Part shown: positions 17,066 through 26,007 of the stretch, piece after piece
Layout: every line of letters begins with the position of its first letter
Numbering within the stretch: position 1 is the stretch's first letter
Origin: G965230065 sp965230065
GTDB taxonomy: Bacteria > Bacteroidota > Bacteroidia > Cytophagales > Cyclobacteriaceae
Direction of reading: 5' to 3'
DNA: 64,000 bases
NCBI GenBank assembly: GCA_965230065.1
Contig: OZ245942.1
Span: 2,604,001 to 2,668,000, forward strand
Translations under genes and position numbers: made by a program
Notes under the pieces: generated by a model
Database searches by the model: none
Told to the model about the DNA's origin: nothing
What the model saw: only the letters and a program-made list of their open reading frames with translations

Positions 17066-18274
17066 ATGATTAGTGTCAGTAAAGCTACGGAAATTGTCTT
17101 GAATAACCGCTTTGACCCGGGCATCGCTGCTGTAAAGCTGGTAGATGCCTGCGGAAGGATATTACAGGAAGAAGTGCGGGCCGACCGTGATTTCCCCCCC
17201 TTCGACCGGGTAACAATGGACGGTATCGCCTATCAGTACAAAACCTGGGAAAAAACAAAAGGCGCAATGCCTGTTGCCGGAGTACAAATTGCAGGTGCCC
17301 CTAAGTTATCTCTTAATAATAACGAAGCCTGCCTGGAAGTGATGACAGGTGCCATGCTGCCTGAAAACACCGATACCGTAACCCGGTATGAAGATGTTGA
17401 GTTTTTAGAAGAAAACGGGCATAAAGTAGCAAAAATCATCACTCCCCCAAAACAAGGACAGGATATTCACCAGCAGGGAATAGACCGGAAAAAAGGAGAG
17501 GTTTTGTTGTCACCTGGTCAAAAGTTGGGACCGGCAGAGATTGCCGTAGCCGCTACTGTAGGAAAAACTTTGTTAAAGGTCAGTGCCTGGCCCCGCATTG
17601 CATTGATTACCACAGGCGATGAACTTGTGGCTATATCTGAAAAACCCCAGCCTTATCAAATCAGGCAATCTAATGTGTATGCCTTGCAAGCTGCCCTGGA
17701 TACGTTGAACATACCGTCTGACCTGCTCCACTTTCCGGATAACAAAGATGCTACCTTAAAAGGCATACAGCAGACATTGGCAGAAAATGATGTATTGATA
17801 CTGAGCGGTGGCGTTTCCAAAGGAAAGCGCGACTATGTGCCGGAAGCCCTGGAAACGGCCGGGGTAACCAAGCATTTTCACCGGGTAGAACAGCGGCCAG
17901 GCAAGCCGTTTTGGTTTGGTACCCGTAATGACGGAAAAACTGTTTTTGCACTGCCTGGCAATCCGGTATCTACTTTTATGTGTTTTTATCGGTATGTGCG
18001 CCCCTGGCTCTTGCGTTCATCAGGACTTTCGCAACCAGCTACGGTATCAGCTATTCTTCAGGAAGATGTGGAATTTGAGCCTTCCCTTACTTACTTTTTG
18101 CAGGTGAAAATAAAAAATGAAGGAGGAAAATTATTGGCCAAACCCTTCAAAGGACATGGCTCGGGCGATTTTGCCAACCTTATGGCATGTGACGGCTTTA
18201 TTGAACTTCCGCCCGATAGGAAGCAATTTAAAAAGGGAGAAGATTTTCCCTTGATTATATTCAGGGAAATATAA
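17066..18274 (+). CDS. moeA: Molybdopterin molybdenumtransferase
   Basis: MoeA inserts molybdate into adenylated molybdopterin in the last step of cofactor synthesis. The frame is open far upstream through moaC, but the ATG at 17066 (MISVSKATEI) gives the normal ~402 residues. Motifs seen: 'FPPFDRVTMDGIA', 'VMTGAMLPENTDTVTRYEDV', 'ITTGDELV', 'ILSGGVSKGKRDYVPEAL' and 'FALPGNPVSTFMCFYRYV', followed by the C-terminal beta domain. It pairs with the divergent moaC; the other Moco genes are not in this window. A short GC-rich hairpin follows the gene. Confidence 0.95.
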   Translation: MISVSKATEIVLNNRFDPGIAAVKLVDACGRILQEEVRADRDFPPFDRVTMDGIAYQYKTWEKTKGAMPVAGVQIAGAPKLSLNNNEACLEVMTGAMLPENTDTVTRYEDVEFLEENGHKVAKIITPPKQGQDIHQQGIDRKKGEVLLSPGQKLGPAEIAVAATVGKTLLKVSAWPRIALITTGDELVAISEKPQPYQIRQSNVYALQAALDTLNIPSDLLHFPDNKDATLKGIQQTLAENDVLILSGGVSKGKRDYVPEALETAGVTKHFHRVEQRPGKPFWFGTRNDGKTVFALPGNPVSTFMCFYRYVRPWLLRSSGLSQPATVSAILQEDVEFEPSLTYFLQVKIKNEGGKLLAKPFKGHGSGDFANLMACDGFIELPPDRKQFKKGEDFPLIIFREI

Positions 18275-18307
18275 ACTTTGCGGTTCAATTTCTAAACTCA
18301 AAATCAG

Positions 18308-18328
18308 ATCCCGGCACAAGGCCGGGAT
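18308..18328. terminator. Short hairpin after moeA
   Basis: ATCCCGGC and GCCGGGAT form an 8-bp perfect stem with a 5-base loop between moeA and the next gene. There is no T-run, so it may be an intrinsic attenuator or a repeat relic rather than a strong terminator. Confidence 0.4.
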
Positions 18329-18351
18329 AAAACTATAAACTCAAAACTAAC

Positions 18352-18651
18352 ATGTTCCTTCATAACGTATATTTTTACCTGACCAACCCCGATAATAAAG
18401 AAGAAGCCGACCAACTGGAAAAAGGCATTAAAACTTTAGGCACTATTGATACCGTGCGCGATTTTTATGTAGGCAAGTGCGTGCCCAGCGATCGTGAAGT
18501 GGTGGACAGCGATTATGCCTTACACCTTATGGTGAAGTTTGACGACCAGGCCGGCCATGATTTCTACCAAACGCATCAAATCCACGTTGATTTTATCAAA
18601 GCCTGTGCCCACCTTTGGGAAAAGGTGAAGGTGTATGACTCTAAAGGATAG
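18352..18651 (+). CDS. Dabb-family (stress-responsive alpha/beta-barrel) protein
   Basis: A 99-residue protein with the ferredoxin-like Dabb fold: 'MFLHNVYFYLTNPDNKEEAD' at the start, a middle 'IDTVRDFYVGKCVPSDREVV', and the closing 'HLMVKFDDQAGHDFYQTHQI' plus 'HVDFIKACAHLWEKVKVYD'. The 'H..F..' histidine and the dimer-forming C-terminal strand are typical. These proteins are dimeric; most have no established function, some bind haem or act in polyketide or stress pathways. It stands alone on the plus strand between moeA and an AT-rich hairpin. Confidence 0.85.
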   Translation: MFLHNVYFYLTNPDNKEEADQLEKGIKTLGTIDTVRDFYVGKCVPSDREVVDSDYALHLMVKFDDQAGHDFYQTHQIHVDFIKACAHLWEKVKVYDSKG

Positions 18652-18709
18652 CTTGATGTTTTCTGAGAAAATTGGCCACCATATAAAAACTCTAATCGCA
18701 CTAATTTCT

Positions 18710-18797
18710 AAATCCTAAATAAAAAACCCAAATTACCAAATACAAATGTTCTAAAAAGTTTGAAGATTTGGTCATTATAGATTGTTATTTAGGATTT
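18710..18797. repeat. Inverted repeat with AAATCCTAAATAA arms
   Basis: AAATCCTAAATAA (18710-18722) and TTATTTAGGATTT (18785-18797) are perfectly complementary. The words 'TTTAGGATTTAG' and 'GGGTTTG' recur before the FAD oxidase gene at 36976-37022, so this is another dispersed intergenic repeat family. Confidence 0.5.
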
Positions 18798-18808
18798 AGG
18801 GTTTGTTT

Positions 18809-19687
18809 TTAATAAACTTCGTCTTGCGAAGCCAGCCAGGTATTGTACATGAGCGAGGCAATGGTCATGGGGCCTACGCCTCCGGGAACGGGGGTGATGT
18901 AGCTGGCTTTTTCACTTACTTCGTCAAATTTTACGTCACCTTTCAGGGCATAGCCTGATTTTTTGCTGGCGTCTTCTACCCGGGAAGTGCCCACGTCAAT
19001 GATGACTACGCCTTCTTTTACCATATCCGCCGTAACAACTTCCGGCCTGCCCAGGGCGGCAATCAGAATATCAGCCTGGCGGGTGATGGAAGGAAGGTCT
19101 TTGGTGCGGCTGTGACAGATGGTAACGGTGCAGTTGCCGGGGTAGGCTTTCCGGCTCATGAGCAGGGCCATGGGCGTACCTACTATATCAGAACGGCCAA
19201 TGACCACGCAATGCTTGCCCGAAGTTTTTATTTCGTACCGTTTGAGCAATTCTACAATGCCATACGGCGTAGCTGCGACATAGGCGGGCAATCCTTTCGC
19301 CATGCGCCCGATATTTACCGGATGAAAACCGTCCACATCTTTTTTGGGGTCAATGGCAAAAGTTACTTTTTCGGGTGAAATATGATCGGGAAACGGAGAC
19401 TGCACAATCAGCCCGTCTATGTCGGCATTCTGATTGACAGCATTTATTTTATCCAGCACTTCTTTTTCAGAAACATCGGCACCGTATCGGATAAGCGTAG
19501 CCCCAAAGCCGGCTGCTTCACAAGCTTTGATTTTATTGCGCACGTAAATATCACTGGCGGGGTCATCTCCAATCAGCATGATGGCCAGGTGGGGTACTTT
19601 TCCGCCTTTTTCTTTGATGGCACTTACTTTTTCGGTGAGTTCTGCCCGGATGTCGGCAGCGGTTTGTTTTCCGTCAATCAGTTTCAT
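18809..19687 (-). CDS. folD: Bifunctional methylenetetrahydrofolate dehydrogenase/cyclohydrolase
   Basis: FolD interconverts 5,10-methylene-, methenyl- and 10-formyl-tetrahydrofolate, feeding purine and formyl-Met synthesis. At 292 residues it has the normal length. The catalytic stretch 'YVRNKIKACEAAG' contains Y48 and K52, 'LIVQSPFPDHI' the folate site, 'VVIGRSDIVGTPMALL' the NADP-binding loop, and 'ITPVPGGVGPMTIASLM' the C-terminal signature. It is transcribed after lepA on the same strand, with 26 bp between them, so the two probably form an operon. Confidence 0.96.
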   Translation of the reverse strand: MKLIDGKQTAADIRAELTEKVSAIKEKGGKVPHLAIMLIGDDPASDIYVRNKIKACEAAGFGATLIRYGADVSEKEVLDKINAVNQNADIDGLIVQSPFPDHISPEKVTFAIDPKKDVDGFHPVNIGRMAKGLPAYVAATPYGIVELLKRYEIKTSGKHCVVIGRSDIVGTPMALLMSRKAYPGNCTVTICHSRTKDLPSITRQADILIAALGRPEVVTADMVKEGVVIIDVGTSRVEDASKKSGYALKGDVKFDEVSEKASYITPVPGGVGPMTIASLMYNTWLASQDEVY

Positions 19688-19713
19688 TTGTGTTGTATTT
19701 TTCTATAAGTCTT

Positions 19714-21516
19714 TTAATCCAACTTTAGTACGGCCATGAAGGCTTCCTGGGGAATTTCTACGCTGCCTACCTGCCGCATGCGTTTCTTTCCTTTTTTCTG
19801 CTTCTCAAGCAGCTTGCGCTTCCGGGTGATGTCTCCTCCATAACATTTGGCGAGTACGTTTTTTCGCAGGGCACGCACCGTTTCCCGGGCAATTACTTTA
19901 GTCCCGATAGATGCCTGCACGGCAATTTCAAACATTTGCCGGGGAATAAGCTCTCGAAGTTTTTCGCACAGGCGTTTGCCCCATTCGTAGGCTTTGTCTC
20001 GGTGTACAATGGCCGAAAGGGCGTCTACTTTTTCACCATTCAGCATAATATCCAGCTTCACCATGTTGGATTGGCGGAAGCCGATGAGTTCATAATCCAG
20101 GGAAGCATAGCCGCGGGAAATGGTTTTGAGCTTATCAAAAAAGTCGAAAACGATTTCAGCTAAGGGCAGTTCAAAAGTAAGCTCTACCCGGTCGGCCGTG
20201 AGGTAATACTGGTTTTTGATGACACCCCGCTTGTCCATACAAAGCGATATTACACCGCCAATGAACTCAGCCTTGGTGATGATTTGCGCCCTGATGAAAG
20301 GTTCTTCTACATGCGAAATGGTATTGGGTTCGGGCATTTCGGAAGGCGCACTTACTTTCACAATGCTTTCATCGGTTTTAATGGCATGAAAGCGCACCGA
20401 TGGCACTGTGGTAATTACCGTCATATCAAACTCCCTTTCCAGGCGTTCCTGCACAATTTCCAGGTGTAACATGCCCAGGAAGCCACAACGAAAACCAAAA
20501 CCCAAAGCCGCAGAAGTCTCAGGCTCCCACACCAGGGAAGCATCGTTCAATTGCAGTTTTTCCATAGAAGCCCGCAGCTCTTCAAACTCTGAAGTATCTA
20601 CCGGATAAATTCCGGCAAAAACCATGGGTTTTACATCTTCAAAACCGGTAATGGCCTTTTCGCAAGAGCGTTTGGTATGGGTTATGGTATCCCCCACTTT
20701 TACCTCCCGGGCTTCTTTGATGCCCGAAATCAGGTAGCCCACCGTACCGGCATACAGGCTGTCTTTGGGTTGCTTGTTCAATTTCAGCACCCCCACTTCT
20801 TCCACGTCGTAGGTGCGGCCGGTATTGAAAAATTTCACTTCATCACCTTTGTTGATCGTGCCATTGAAAATACGGAACAATACTTCTACGCCACGGTAAG
20901 TGTTATACACCGAATCAAAAATCATGGCTTGCAAAGGTTCATCGGGGTTACCTTTTGGCGGAGGGATACGCTCTACAATGGCATCCAGAATATCGGTGAT
21001 GCCAATGCCTTCTTTGGCGCTGGCGTGGATTACCTCTTCGCGGGCACAGCCGATGAGGTCTACAATTTCGTCGGTTACCTCTTCGGGCATGGCACCCGGC
21101 AGGTCTATTTTATTGAGTACCGGAATAATCTCCAGGTCGTGGTTCAGGGCCAGGTACAGGTTAGAAATGGTTTGCGCCTCAATGCCCTGGGCTGCATCTA
21201 CAATCAGCAAGGCGCCCTCGCAGGCAGCGATAGATCGGGAAACCTCGTACGAAAAGTCAACGTGTCCTGGCGTGTCTATCAAATTCAGAATGTATGGCTT
21301 TGGTTCACCACCTTCTTTTTGATAGAGGTAATTCATTTGTATAGCGTGGCTCTTGATGGTGATGCCCCGCTCCCTTTCCAAATCCATGCTGTCCAATAAC
21401 TGGTCTTGCCTTTCCCGATCGGTAATGGTTTGGGTGGTTTCCAGCAGCCGGTCGGCCAGGGTACTTTTCCCGTGGTCAATATGGGCTATGATGCAAAAGT
21501 TTCTGATATTCTTCAT
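19714..21516 (-). CDS. lepA: Elongation factor 4 (LepA), translational GTPase
   Basis: LepA is a ribosome-associated GTPase that helps initiation and elongation under stress. The ATG at 21516 (MKNIRNFCIIAHIDHGKSTL) gives 600 residues, matching the family; the frame is open a further 18 codons upstream but that part is not conserved. Motifs: G1 'AHIDHGKST', G2/G3 'ERERGITIKSHA' and 'DTPGHVDFSYEVSRS', G4 'NKIDLPGA', and the unique LepA C-terminus with 'AKCYGGDITRKRKLLEKQKK' and 'GSVEIPQEAFMAVLKLD'. Lies upstream of folD on the same strand. Confidence 0.96.
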   Translation of the reverse strand: MKNIRNFCIIAHIDHGKSTLADRLLETTQTITDRERQDQLLDSMDLERERGITIKSHAIQMNYLYQKEGGEPKPYILNLIDTPGHVDFSYEVSRSIAACEGALLIVDAAQGIEAQTISNLYLALNHDLEIIPVLNKIDLPGAMPEEVTDEIVDLIGCAREEVIHASAKEGIGITDILDAIVERIPPPKGNPDEPLQAMIFDSVYNTYRGVEVLFRIFNGTINKGDEVKFFNTGRTYDVEEVGVLKLNKQPKDSLYAGTVGYLISGIKEAREVKVGDTITHTKRSCEKAITGFEDVKPMVFAGIYPVDTSEFEELRASMEKLQLNDASLVWEPETSAALGFGFRCGFLGMLHLEIVQERLEREFDMTVITTVPSVRFHAIKTDESIVKVSAPSEMPEPNTISHVEEPFIRAQIITKAEFIGGVISLCMDKRGVIKNQYYLTADRVELTFELPLAEIVFDFFDKLKTISRGYASLDYELIGFRQSNMVKLDIMLNGEKVDALSAIVHRDKAYEWGKRLCEKLRELIPRQMFEIAVQASIGTKVIARETVRALRKNVLAKCYGGDITRKRKLLEKQKKGKKRMRQVGSVEIPQEAFMAVLKLD

Positions 21517-21655
21517 AAAAATAAATGCTCTCCTTTCCGGTTCTTCTACGGGCATACTGCAAATACGCAACCCAATAGAATAGCAAAAATAACAATAATT
21601 GTTGGTGTATTCAGTAGAGCGAAATTATAATTTCACTGTACAGCAGGAATTCCAG

Positions 21656-22135
21656 TCAGTAAGCCGCTTTATAATCAATTTTCAGGGTTACCCGGGATAC
21701 TTTATTGGCTTTTACCGTCACCGGATGAATATGGCCTTCCCCATCGTAGCGGTTTGCAAAAAGCCCCTGGGGTTCTTCTACAAATAGAGAATATTGCCCG
21801 GTATCCAGGGGGATAGCAAAATCTCCCTCTCTGTCTGAGGATATTTTTTTTACCAACTTTGTGTTTATTTCTCGATAAAACCCGTCTTTGAGCGTAGTCT
21901 GATCCCGATGGGTAAGCTCATACACACAAACGTAGCGTTCTACAGGTTTGCCCCTGACCATAGATTGCGTGGTATCATCTTCTTCCACAATTTTGGGCAT
22001 TTGGTCGCCTTCCAGCCAAATTACTTTTCCGGCAATGCCCTGCTGTATTTTCATAGCAGATGTATTAAAAAATGTGGTGCCTGCGCAGGCAGAAGTTATC
22101 AAAAGTAAAAGTAAAGTTGCCCTGAATATTATCAT
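21656..22135 (-). CDS. Putative lipoprotein with a carboxypeptidase-regulatory-like beta-sandwich
   Basis: A 159-residue protein with a hydrophobic leader ending in a lipobox 'ITSAC' (C17), so it is probably a lipoprotein. The body 'GIAGKVIWLEGDQMPKI' and later 'ISSDREGDFAIPLDTGQYSL' with 'FVEEPQGLFAN' fits a prealbumin-like carboxypeptidase regulatory domain, the fold often found in secreted Bacteroidota proteins. The specific role is unknown. It sits alone, with the lepA start on one side and a tandem repeat on the other. Confidence 0.7.
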   Translation of the reverse strand: MIIFRATLLLLLITSACAGTTFFNTSAMKIQQGIAGKVIWLEGDQMPKIVEEDDTTQSMVRGKPVERYVCVYELTHRDQTTLKDGFYREINTKLVKKISSDREGDFAIPLDTGQYSLFVEEPQGLFANRYDGEGHIHPVTVKANKVSRVTLKIDYKAAY

Positions 22136-22205
22136 TGGTCATTATCTTTTGCGCCTCAGTATAGCGATATTCTTTCTTTTGTTAAAATATTTTGGCGTTG
22201 AATTT

Positions 22206-22247
22206 AGTTGCCAGTTGCCAGTTGCCAGTTGCCAGTTGCCAGTAACC
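22206..22247. repeat. Tandem heptanucleotide repeat (AGTTGCC)5
   Basis: Five perfect copies of AGTTGCC and one variant (AGTAACC) lie between two minus-strand genes, outside coding sequence. No palindromic repeat/spacer structure is present. A 7-bp unit could vary in number by slippage. Confidence 0.85.
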
Positions 22248-22273
22248 GGATAACAGGCAACCTGCAACAGGAA

Positions 22274-23812
22274 TCACACCACTCTTCCCTCTTCCAGCCT
22301 CAATGTATTGGTAACACAGGGCGGAATTTCTTCCTGATAGTGCGAAACGTAGATGAGTGTTTTTTCAGAAGAATGGCAAATTTGCTCAATAACGTGCAAA
22401 AACTGCTGCTTTTGTGCCTGGTCTAACCCTACGCATGGTTCGTCCAAAATCAATAAAGGAGGGTTTTTTACCAAAGCCCTGGCCAATAAAACGAGGCGTT
22501 GCTTTCCGGCAGCAATTTGCTTGAATGAAATATTTGCCAGATTATCAACAGACAATACCTGCATCCACTGCAAGGCAAACGTTTTCTGTGCCTCTGTGGC
22601 TTTACGTTCTACGCCCAGAATATCAAAAAACCCGGATACTACTACGGCCAGGCAAGTATCCCCTCCATACAGGTATTGGTGCATTTCTGACGACATAAAC
22701 CCGATTTTTTGCTTAATGTCCCAAATGCTTTCGCCACTTCCTTTCTTTCGGTCAAATAAATAAATTTCATTGGAGTAGGCCTGCGGATTGTCGCCATTGA
22801 GCAGGCTGAGCAGCGTGGTTTTACCTGCCCCATTTGGGCCGGATAGCGCCCATTTTTCGCCTTTTTTTACTTCCCAGTTTACCCCATCCAGAATCATTTC
22901 ACCACTGTAGCGCACACAAATATTTTTTAAGCTGAATGCCGATTGAAAGTTATAGTTTTGGGCATTCTGATTACTTAGTTTGCGAAGAAGTGCATAATCA
23001 ATGTCAGTCTGGGGTTGTTGTATGTTTTCAGGCTGCTGATTTTCAAAAGCTTCTCTCAAGTAAATTTTTTGGTGCTTTTCTTTTTCTCCCAAAGCCAAAA
23101 CGTGCGTGAAGTTTTGGGGAATTTCATCAGGAGCAGTAACCATGATGAGGGTAATGTCATGAAGGCTGATTTCATGGATTAGCTGATGAAAGAAGGAGCG
23201 GGTTTCTTTGTCAAGCCCCATCAGCGGATTATCCAAAAGCAACAGACGGGGTTGCTTGAGCAGGGCCGCTCCAATAAGCAGCCTGCGGGTTTCGCCACTC
23301 GATAATTTGATAAGGGAACGGTCCAGCAGAGGTTGTAAATGCAATTGCTTAATGACCCATTCCATCGTAAACTTTTCGGGCAGGTGATAAGCCTGTTCTT
23401 CAGTAACTATATTTTCTAAATACTCCTGTACCGAAACAGCTTCATCGGCATAGGCTGACTGGTAGCGTTGCTGATAGAAAAAATCACGGGTATTGGCCCG
23501 GTTCGTGAAATTGTGGTGGAAAGTAACCAGGCTTATTTGTTGACGAAAACTATACAATGGGTCGTCTATCTGATGATGGGCGATAAAATCCTCAAAAAAA
23601 TGATAGTGGATACTCCCGTTCATAACCTGGTGCTTTCCGGCAATGGCGTTGAGCAATGTGGTTTTGCCCGAGCCACTTTCGCCCACTATTGCCCAATGTT
23701 GGTTGGGATAGATTTGAAAAGAAAGATTTTCACAAAGTGTTTTGTCAGGAAAACGGAGGGTGATATTTTCAATACTTAGTAAAAGAGTAGTTTTGTCTGT
23801 CGTATCCGGCAT
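22274..23812 (-). CDS. ModF-like tandem ATP-binding protein of the ABC family
   Basis: A 512-residue soluble protein with two ABC ATPase domains and no membrane segment. NBD1 has Walker A 'GESGSGKTTLL', signature 'LSSGETRRLLIGAALL' and Walker B 'LLLLDNPLMGLD', where Asn replaces the catalytic Glu. NBD2 has 'GPNGAGKTTLLSLL', a degenerate signature 'IAAGKQRLVLLARAL' and 'LLILDEPCVGLD' with the Glu intact. This layout fits ModF/PhrA-type proteins, once linked to photorepair or molybdate transport, whose role is unsettled. One standard and one altered catalytic site suggest asymmetric ATP use. No permease partner is adjacent. Confidence 0.85.
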   Translation of the reverse strand: MPDTTDKTTLLLSIENITLRFPDKTLCENLSFQIYPNQHWAIVGESGSGKTTLLNAIAGKHQVMNGSIHYHFFEDFIAHHQIDDPLYSFRQQISLVTFHHNFTNRANTRDFFYQQRYQSAYADEAVSVQEYLENIVTEEQAYHLPEKFTMEWVIKQLHLQPLLDRSLIKLSSGETRRLLIGAALLKQPRLLLLDNPLMGLDKETRSFFHQLIHEISLHDITLIMVTAPDEIPQNFTHVLALGEKEKHQKIYLREAFENQQPENIQQPQTDIDYALLRKLSNQNAQNYNFQSAFSLKNICVRYSGEMILDGVNWEVKKGEKWALSGPNGAGKTTLLSLLNGDNPQAYSNEIYLFDRKKGSGESIWDIKQKIGFMSSEMHQYLYGGDTCLAVVVSGFFDILGVERKATEAQKTFALQWMQVLSVDNLANISFKQIAAGKQRLVLLARALVKNPPLLILDEPCVGLDQAQKQQFLHVIEQICHSSEKTLIYVSHYQEEIPPCVTNTLRLEEGRVV

Positions 23813-23837
23813 GAATGAGGTGTGTTACATTTAAAAA

Positions 23838-23869
23838 GACTTCGGAAGTTTCCAATAACTTCCGAAGTC
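23838..23869. terminator. Hairpin of the GACTTC-GAA family, likely terminator
   Basis: GACTTCGGAAGTT and its exact complement form a 13-bp stem with loop TCCAAT. A T-rich run follows (CTTTTTTTT at 23878). Related stems with AGACTTCnGAA arms are at 25958-25990 and 59713-59745. Confidence 0.65.
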
Positions 23870-23882
23870 TAAGTGACTTTTT

Positions 23883-24587
23883 TTAAACCGCACAGGCATC
23901 ATCGTTGCATCCATCCTGGTTTTTTCCGGAACCACTCACTTCCACCAGCGGGCTTTCTTCTTCTTTTGCCTGTTGCAATGCCTGCAAAAGTACCTCGGTG
24001 GGTTGTGCGCCGGAAATGCCATATTTCCTGTTAATTACAAAAAACGGAACGCCCCGTATGCCCAGCTTTTGTGCTTCCGCTTCATCTTTTCGCACTTCCT
24101 CTTTAAACTTATCACCGGCCAGCATGTTGCTTACTTCGGTTGCTTCCAGCCCAATTGCTTCGCCTATTTGTTGCAACGTTTCCTGTTTGCCAATGTGTTT
24201 TCCTTCTGTGAAATAGGCAGCGAGCAGCCGCTCTTTGGCTTCGTCTTGTAAGCCATTTTTGGCTGCCAGATGCAACAGTCGGTGGGCATCCAAAGAGTTG
24301 GTGGGGATGGTGCGGTCCAGCTCATATTGGAGGCCCAGTTCGGCGGCACGTTCCGTTACGTTTTGGCTCATTTCCACGGCCCATTCCCGGGATTTTCCAT
24401 ATTTTGAAGAAAGTTTTTCGTACAAATCTTCCTGTGGGTCTACTTCGGCATACGGGTCCAGTTCAAAGCTTTTCCAAACCACTTCTACTTCATCTTTCTG
24501 AGGAAATTCCTGTAAAGCATTTTCCAGATTTCGCTTGCCCATGTAGCAAAACGGGCAATTAATATCAGACCAAATTTCTATTTTCAT
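23883..24587 (-). CDS. DsbA-family thioredoxin-fold oxidoreductase (FrnE-like)
   Basis: A 234-residue protein starting 'MKIEIWSDINCPFCYMGKRN' with the CPFC active site (C14/C17), helical insert and the closing 'GIRGVPFFVINRKYGISGAQ' that carries the cis-Pro loop. No signal peptide is present, so it is cytoplasmic like FrnE rather than periplasmic DsbA. FrnE proteins act in oxidative and disulfide stress. The C-terminal tail ends 'NQDGCNDDACAV', with two extra cysteines that resemble the metal-binding or redox second Cys pair found in some FrnE proteins. It lies between two hairpin-bounded minus-strand units. Confidence 0.88.
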   Translation of the reverse strand: MKIEIWSDINCPFCYMGKRNLENALQEFPQKDEVEVVWKSFELDPYAEVDPQEDLYEKLSSKYGKSREWAVEMSQNVTERAAELGLQYELDRTIPTNSLDAHRLLHLAAKNGLQDEAKERLLAAYFTEGKHIGKQETLQQIGEAIGLEATEVSNMLAGDKFKEEVRKDEAEAQKLGIRGVPFFVINRKYGISGAQPTEVLLQALQQAKEEESPLVEVSGSGKNQDGCNDDACAV

Positions 24588-24665
24588 CTTACTTTCATTT
24601 TCAATTCAAAAGTAGAAAAACGTTGGTTTGGGGGAGAAAGTTGGCGGTTTATGCTGTTTTGCCTA

Positions 24666-25119
24666 TTACCCTACAACGTCTATGCTTTCATTTATCTGTT
24701 TTAAGTGGTCAATAAAAGCATCTTTTTCTTCAGGGGAAATGTAGATTTCATGCCATTTTCCATATTGGATGATGAGGCCGTTTTGGGCAAGGACGGGTTT
24801 GAAACCCATCAGTAAATTTTTGCCTTTTATGATTTTAGTGATTTTCTTAATATCCAATGTTCTGTGAAAAGGGCCGCCTTTACAATAAAGGGAAGTGTTT
24901 TCAACCGTATAGTTTGTGTTGAACCAAACTGATACCAATAATAGCACACAAGCAAGTATCGGAATTAAAACAAGGATGGTTAGCAAAACACCATTACGGT
25001 TGATGGATGCCACTCACCGTAAATAATGTCATGCCAATACACATGATAATTGTTCCCCAAATAACAGCACCAAAAAACAAATCTTTCTCCGATTGGAATT
25101 TTCTGGCATTCATGGACAT
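24666..25119 (-). pseudogene. Bacterial PH-domain membrane protein, split by a frameshift
   Basis: The ATG at 25119 (or 25113) reads 'MNARKFQSEKDLFFGAVIWG' then 'TIIMCIGMTLFTVSGIHQP' and stops, while a GTG at 25013 in another frame begins 'NRNGVLLTILVLIPILACVL' and 'NTNYTVENTSLYCKGGPFHR', ending after 115 residues. Joined, they give two membrane helices followed by a PH-like beta domain, as in DUF1200/bPH_4 proteins that start 'KF.S.KD...G.IIW'. So one gene has been split by a one-base frameshift around 25005-25025. Its ATG lies one base after the stop of the upstream DUF3784 gene, so they were cotranslated. Possibly the second half is still expressed from its GTG. Confidence 0.65.
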
Positions 25120-25120
25120 T

Positions 25121-25852
25121 TTAGGGTTTTAACTTCTGTAAATCACGGTATAATTCCCTCGTCTTTTTAATATCTTCATAATTGACAATCAGAAAGCCAC
25201 TTTCATCCAGGTCAATTTTCACAAAGGGAGGTTTGTCTTTTTCAATAAAAAGTTTGCCTTTGCCGAGTTCTTTCAGGCGAAAATTGCCTTTGAGCGTATT
25301 GGCAAAATTAAACCCGTTGGTTTTTGCCAGCACATCGGGCAGTTTGTCAATCAGTTGTATGGATTCAATTTTGTTGGCAGGGATTTCTACGCCGTATATC
25401 CCGGAAATTTCTATGGAGTTATCCTGAACGCTGATGGTGGGGGGCACCATGCTTTTGCCCAGCATAATCATGATTCCTGCAAAAACAAGCACCAGAAAAA
25501 TGCTAACAATCCAGCTTAGTTTTGTTGTTGTTTGCTTGTTTTCATTGTGGTTGTATTGCTGCCCTTTTATCAGCAGGTAGGGAAAGGAAAGAAAAAGGGA
25601 GGCAATCAGCCAAATAATAGCTGCTTTTTCCCATCCTGTGCTATAGAAAATAAAATAGCCAAAAATGATGGACAGCCCCAACCCCACAAAGAAATTTCTA
25701 AAAAAAGTAGCATATCCCTCAATATCAAACCTGGCCTGCTCTTCCCGGCTCATGGTGTTATAGCCTGCGATGAGGTTGTGTGCCTTTCCGTGCTTTACCA
25801 CGATGCCGATGCCTGTGAATAGTGTTCCTAAAATAATGGGTAGCCAGAGCAT
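25121..25852 (-). CDS. DUF3784-like membrane protein with C-terminal PH-like domain
   Basis: A 243-residue protein with an N-terminal helix, then 'HNLIAGYNTMSREEQARFDI' (the DUF3784 signature), two further helices at about 55-70 and 78-95, another at 110-130, and a soluble domain 'ISVQDNSIEISGIYGVEIPA' ... 'VKIDLDESGFLIVNYEDIKK' resembling a bacterial PH fold. The function of these proteins is not established. It is followed after one base by the broken PH-domain gene, and both probably form a two-gene membrane unit. Confidence 0.75.
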   Translation of the reverse strand: MLWLPIILGTLFTGIGIVVKHGKAHNLIAGYNTMSREEQARFDIEGYATFFRNFFVGLGLSIIFGYFIFYSTGWEKAAIIWLIASLFLSFPYLLIKGQQYNHNENKQTTTKLSWIVSIFLVLVFAGIMIMLGKSMVPPTISVQDNSIEISGIYGVEIPANKIESIQLIDKLPDVLAKTNGFNFANTLKGNFRLKELGKGKLFIEKDKPPFVKIDLDESGFLIVNYEDIKKTRELYRDLQKLKP

Positions 25853-25957
25853 ATTGTTGTAGTTAGGTGGTGGTTATCAGGAACGCGGGATTCTCTGCGA
25901 GTAACCCAGTATGGAATGCCCCGCTGAGATTGAAAAGTAAGCATCAAAGATGCATTT

Positions 25958-25990
25958 AGACTTCCGAAATTTTAGAAATTTCGGAAGTCT
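25958..25990. terminator. Perfect 15-bp hairpin of the GACTTC-GAA family
   Basis: AGACTTCCGAAATTT, loop TAG, and the exact complement. It follows the stop codon of the pspA-like gene by 18 bp on the minus strand and therefore probably acts as its terminator. Confidence 0.65.
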
Positions 25991-26007
25991 TACAGCCTGG
26001 TAAATTG

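Noticed and set aside
20677..21399. Long plus-strand frame of 240 codons
   Set aside because: It is antisense to the highly conserved lepA gene and has low-complexity composition; a shadow frame.
22206..22247. AGTTGCC tandem array considered as a CRISPR or telomere-like repeat
   Set aside because: The unit is 7 bp without spacers. No CRISPR array or cas gene is seen anywhere in the window.
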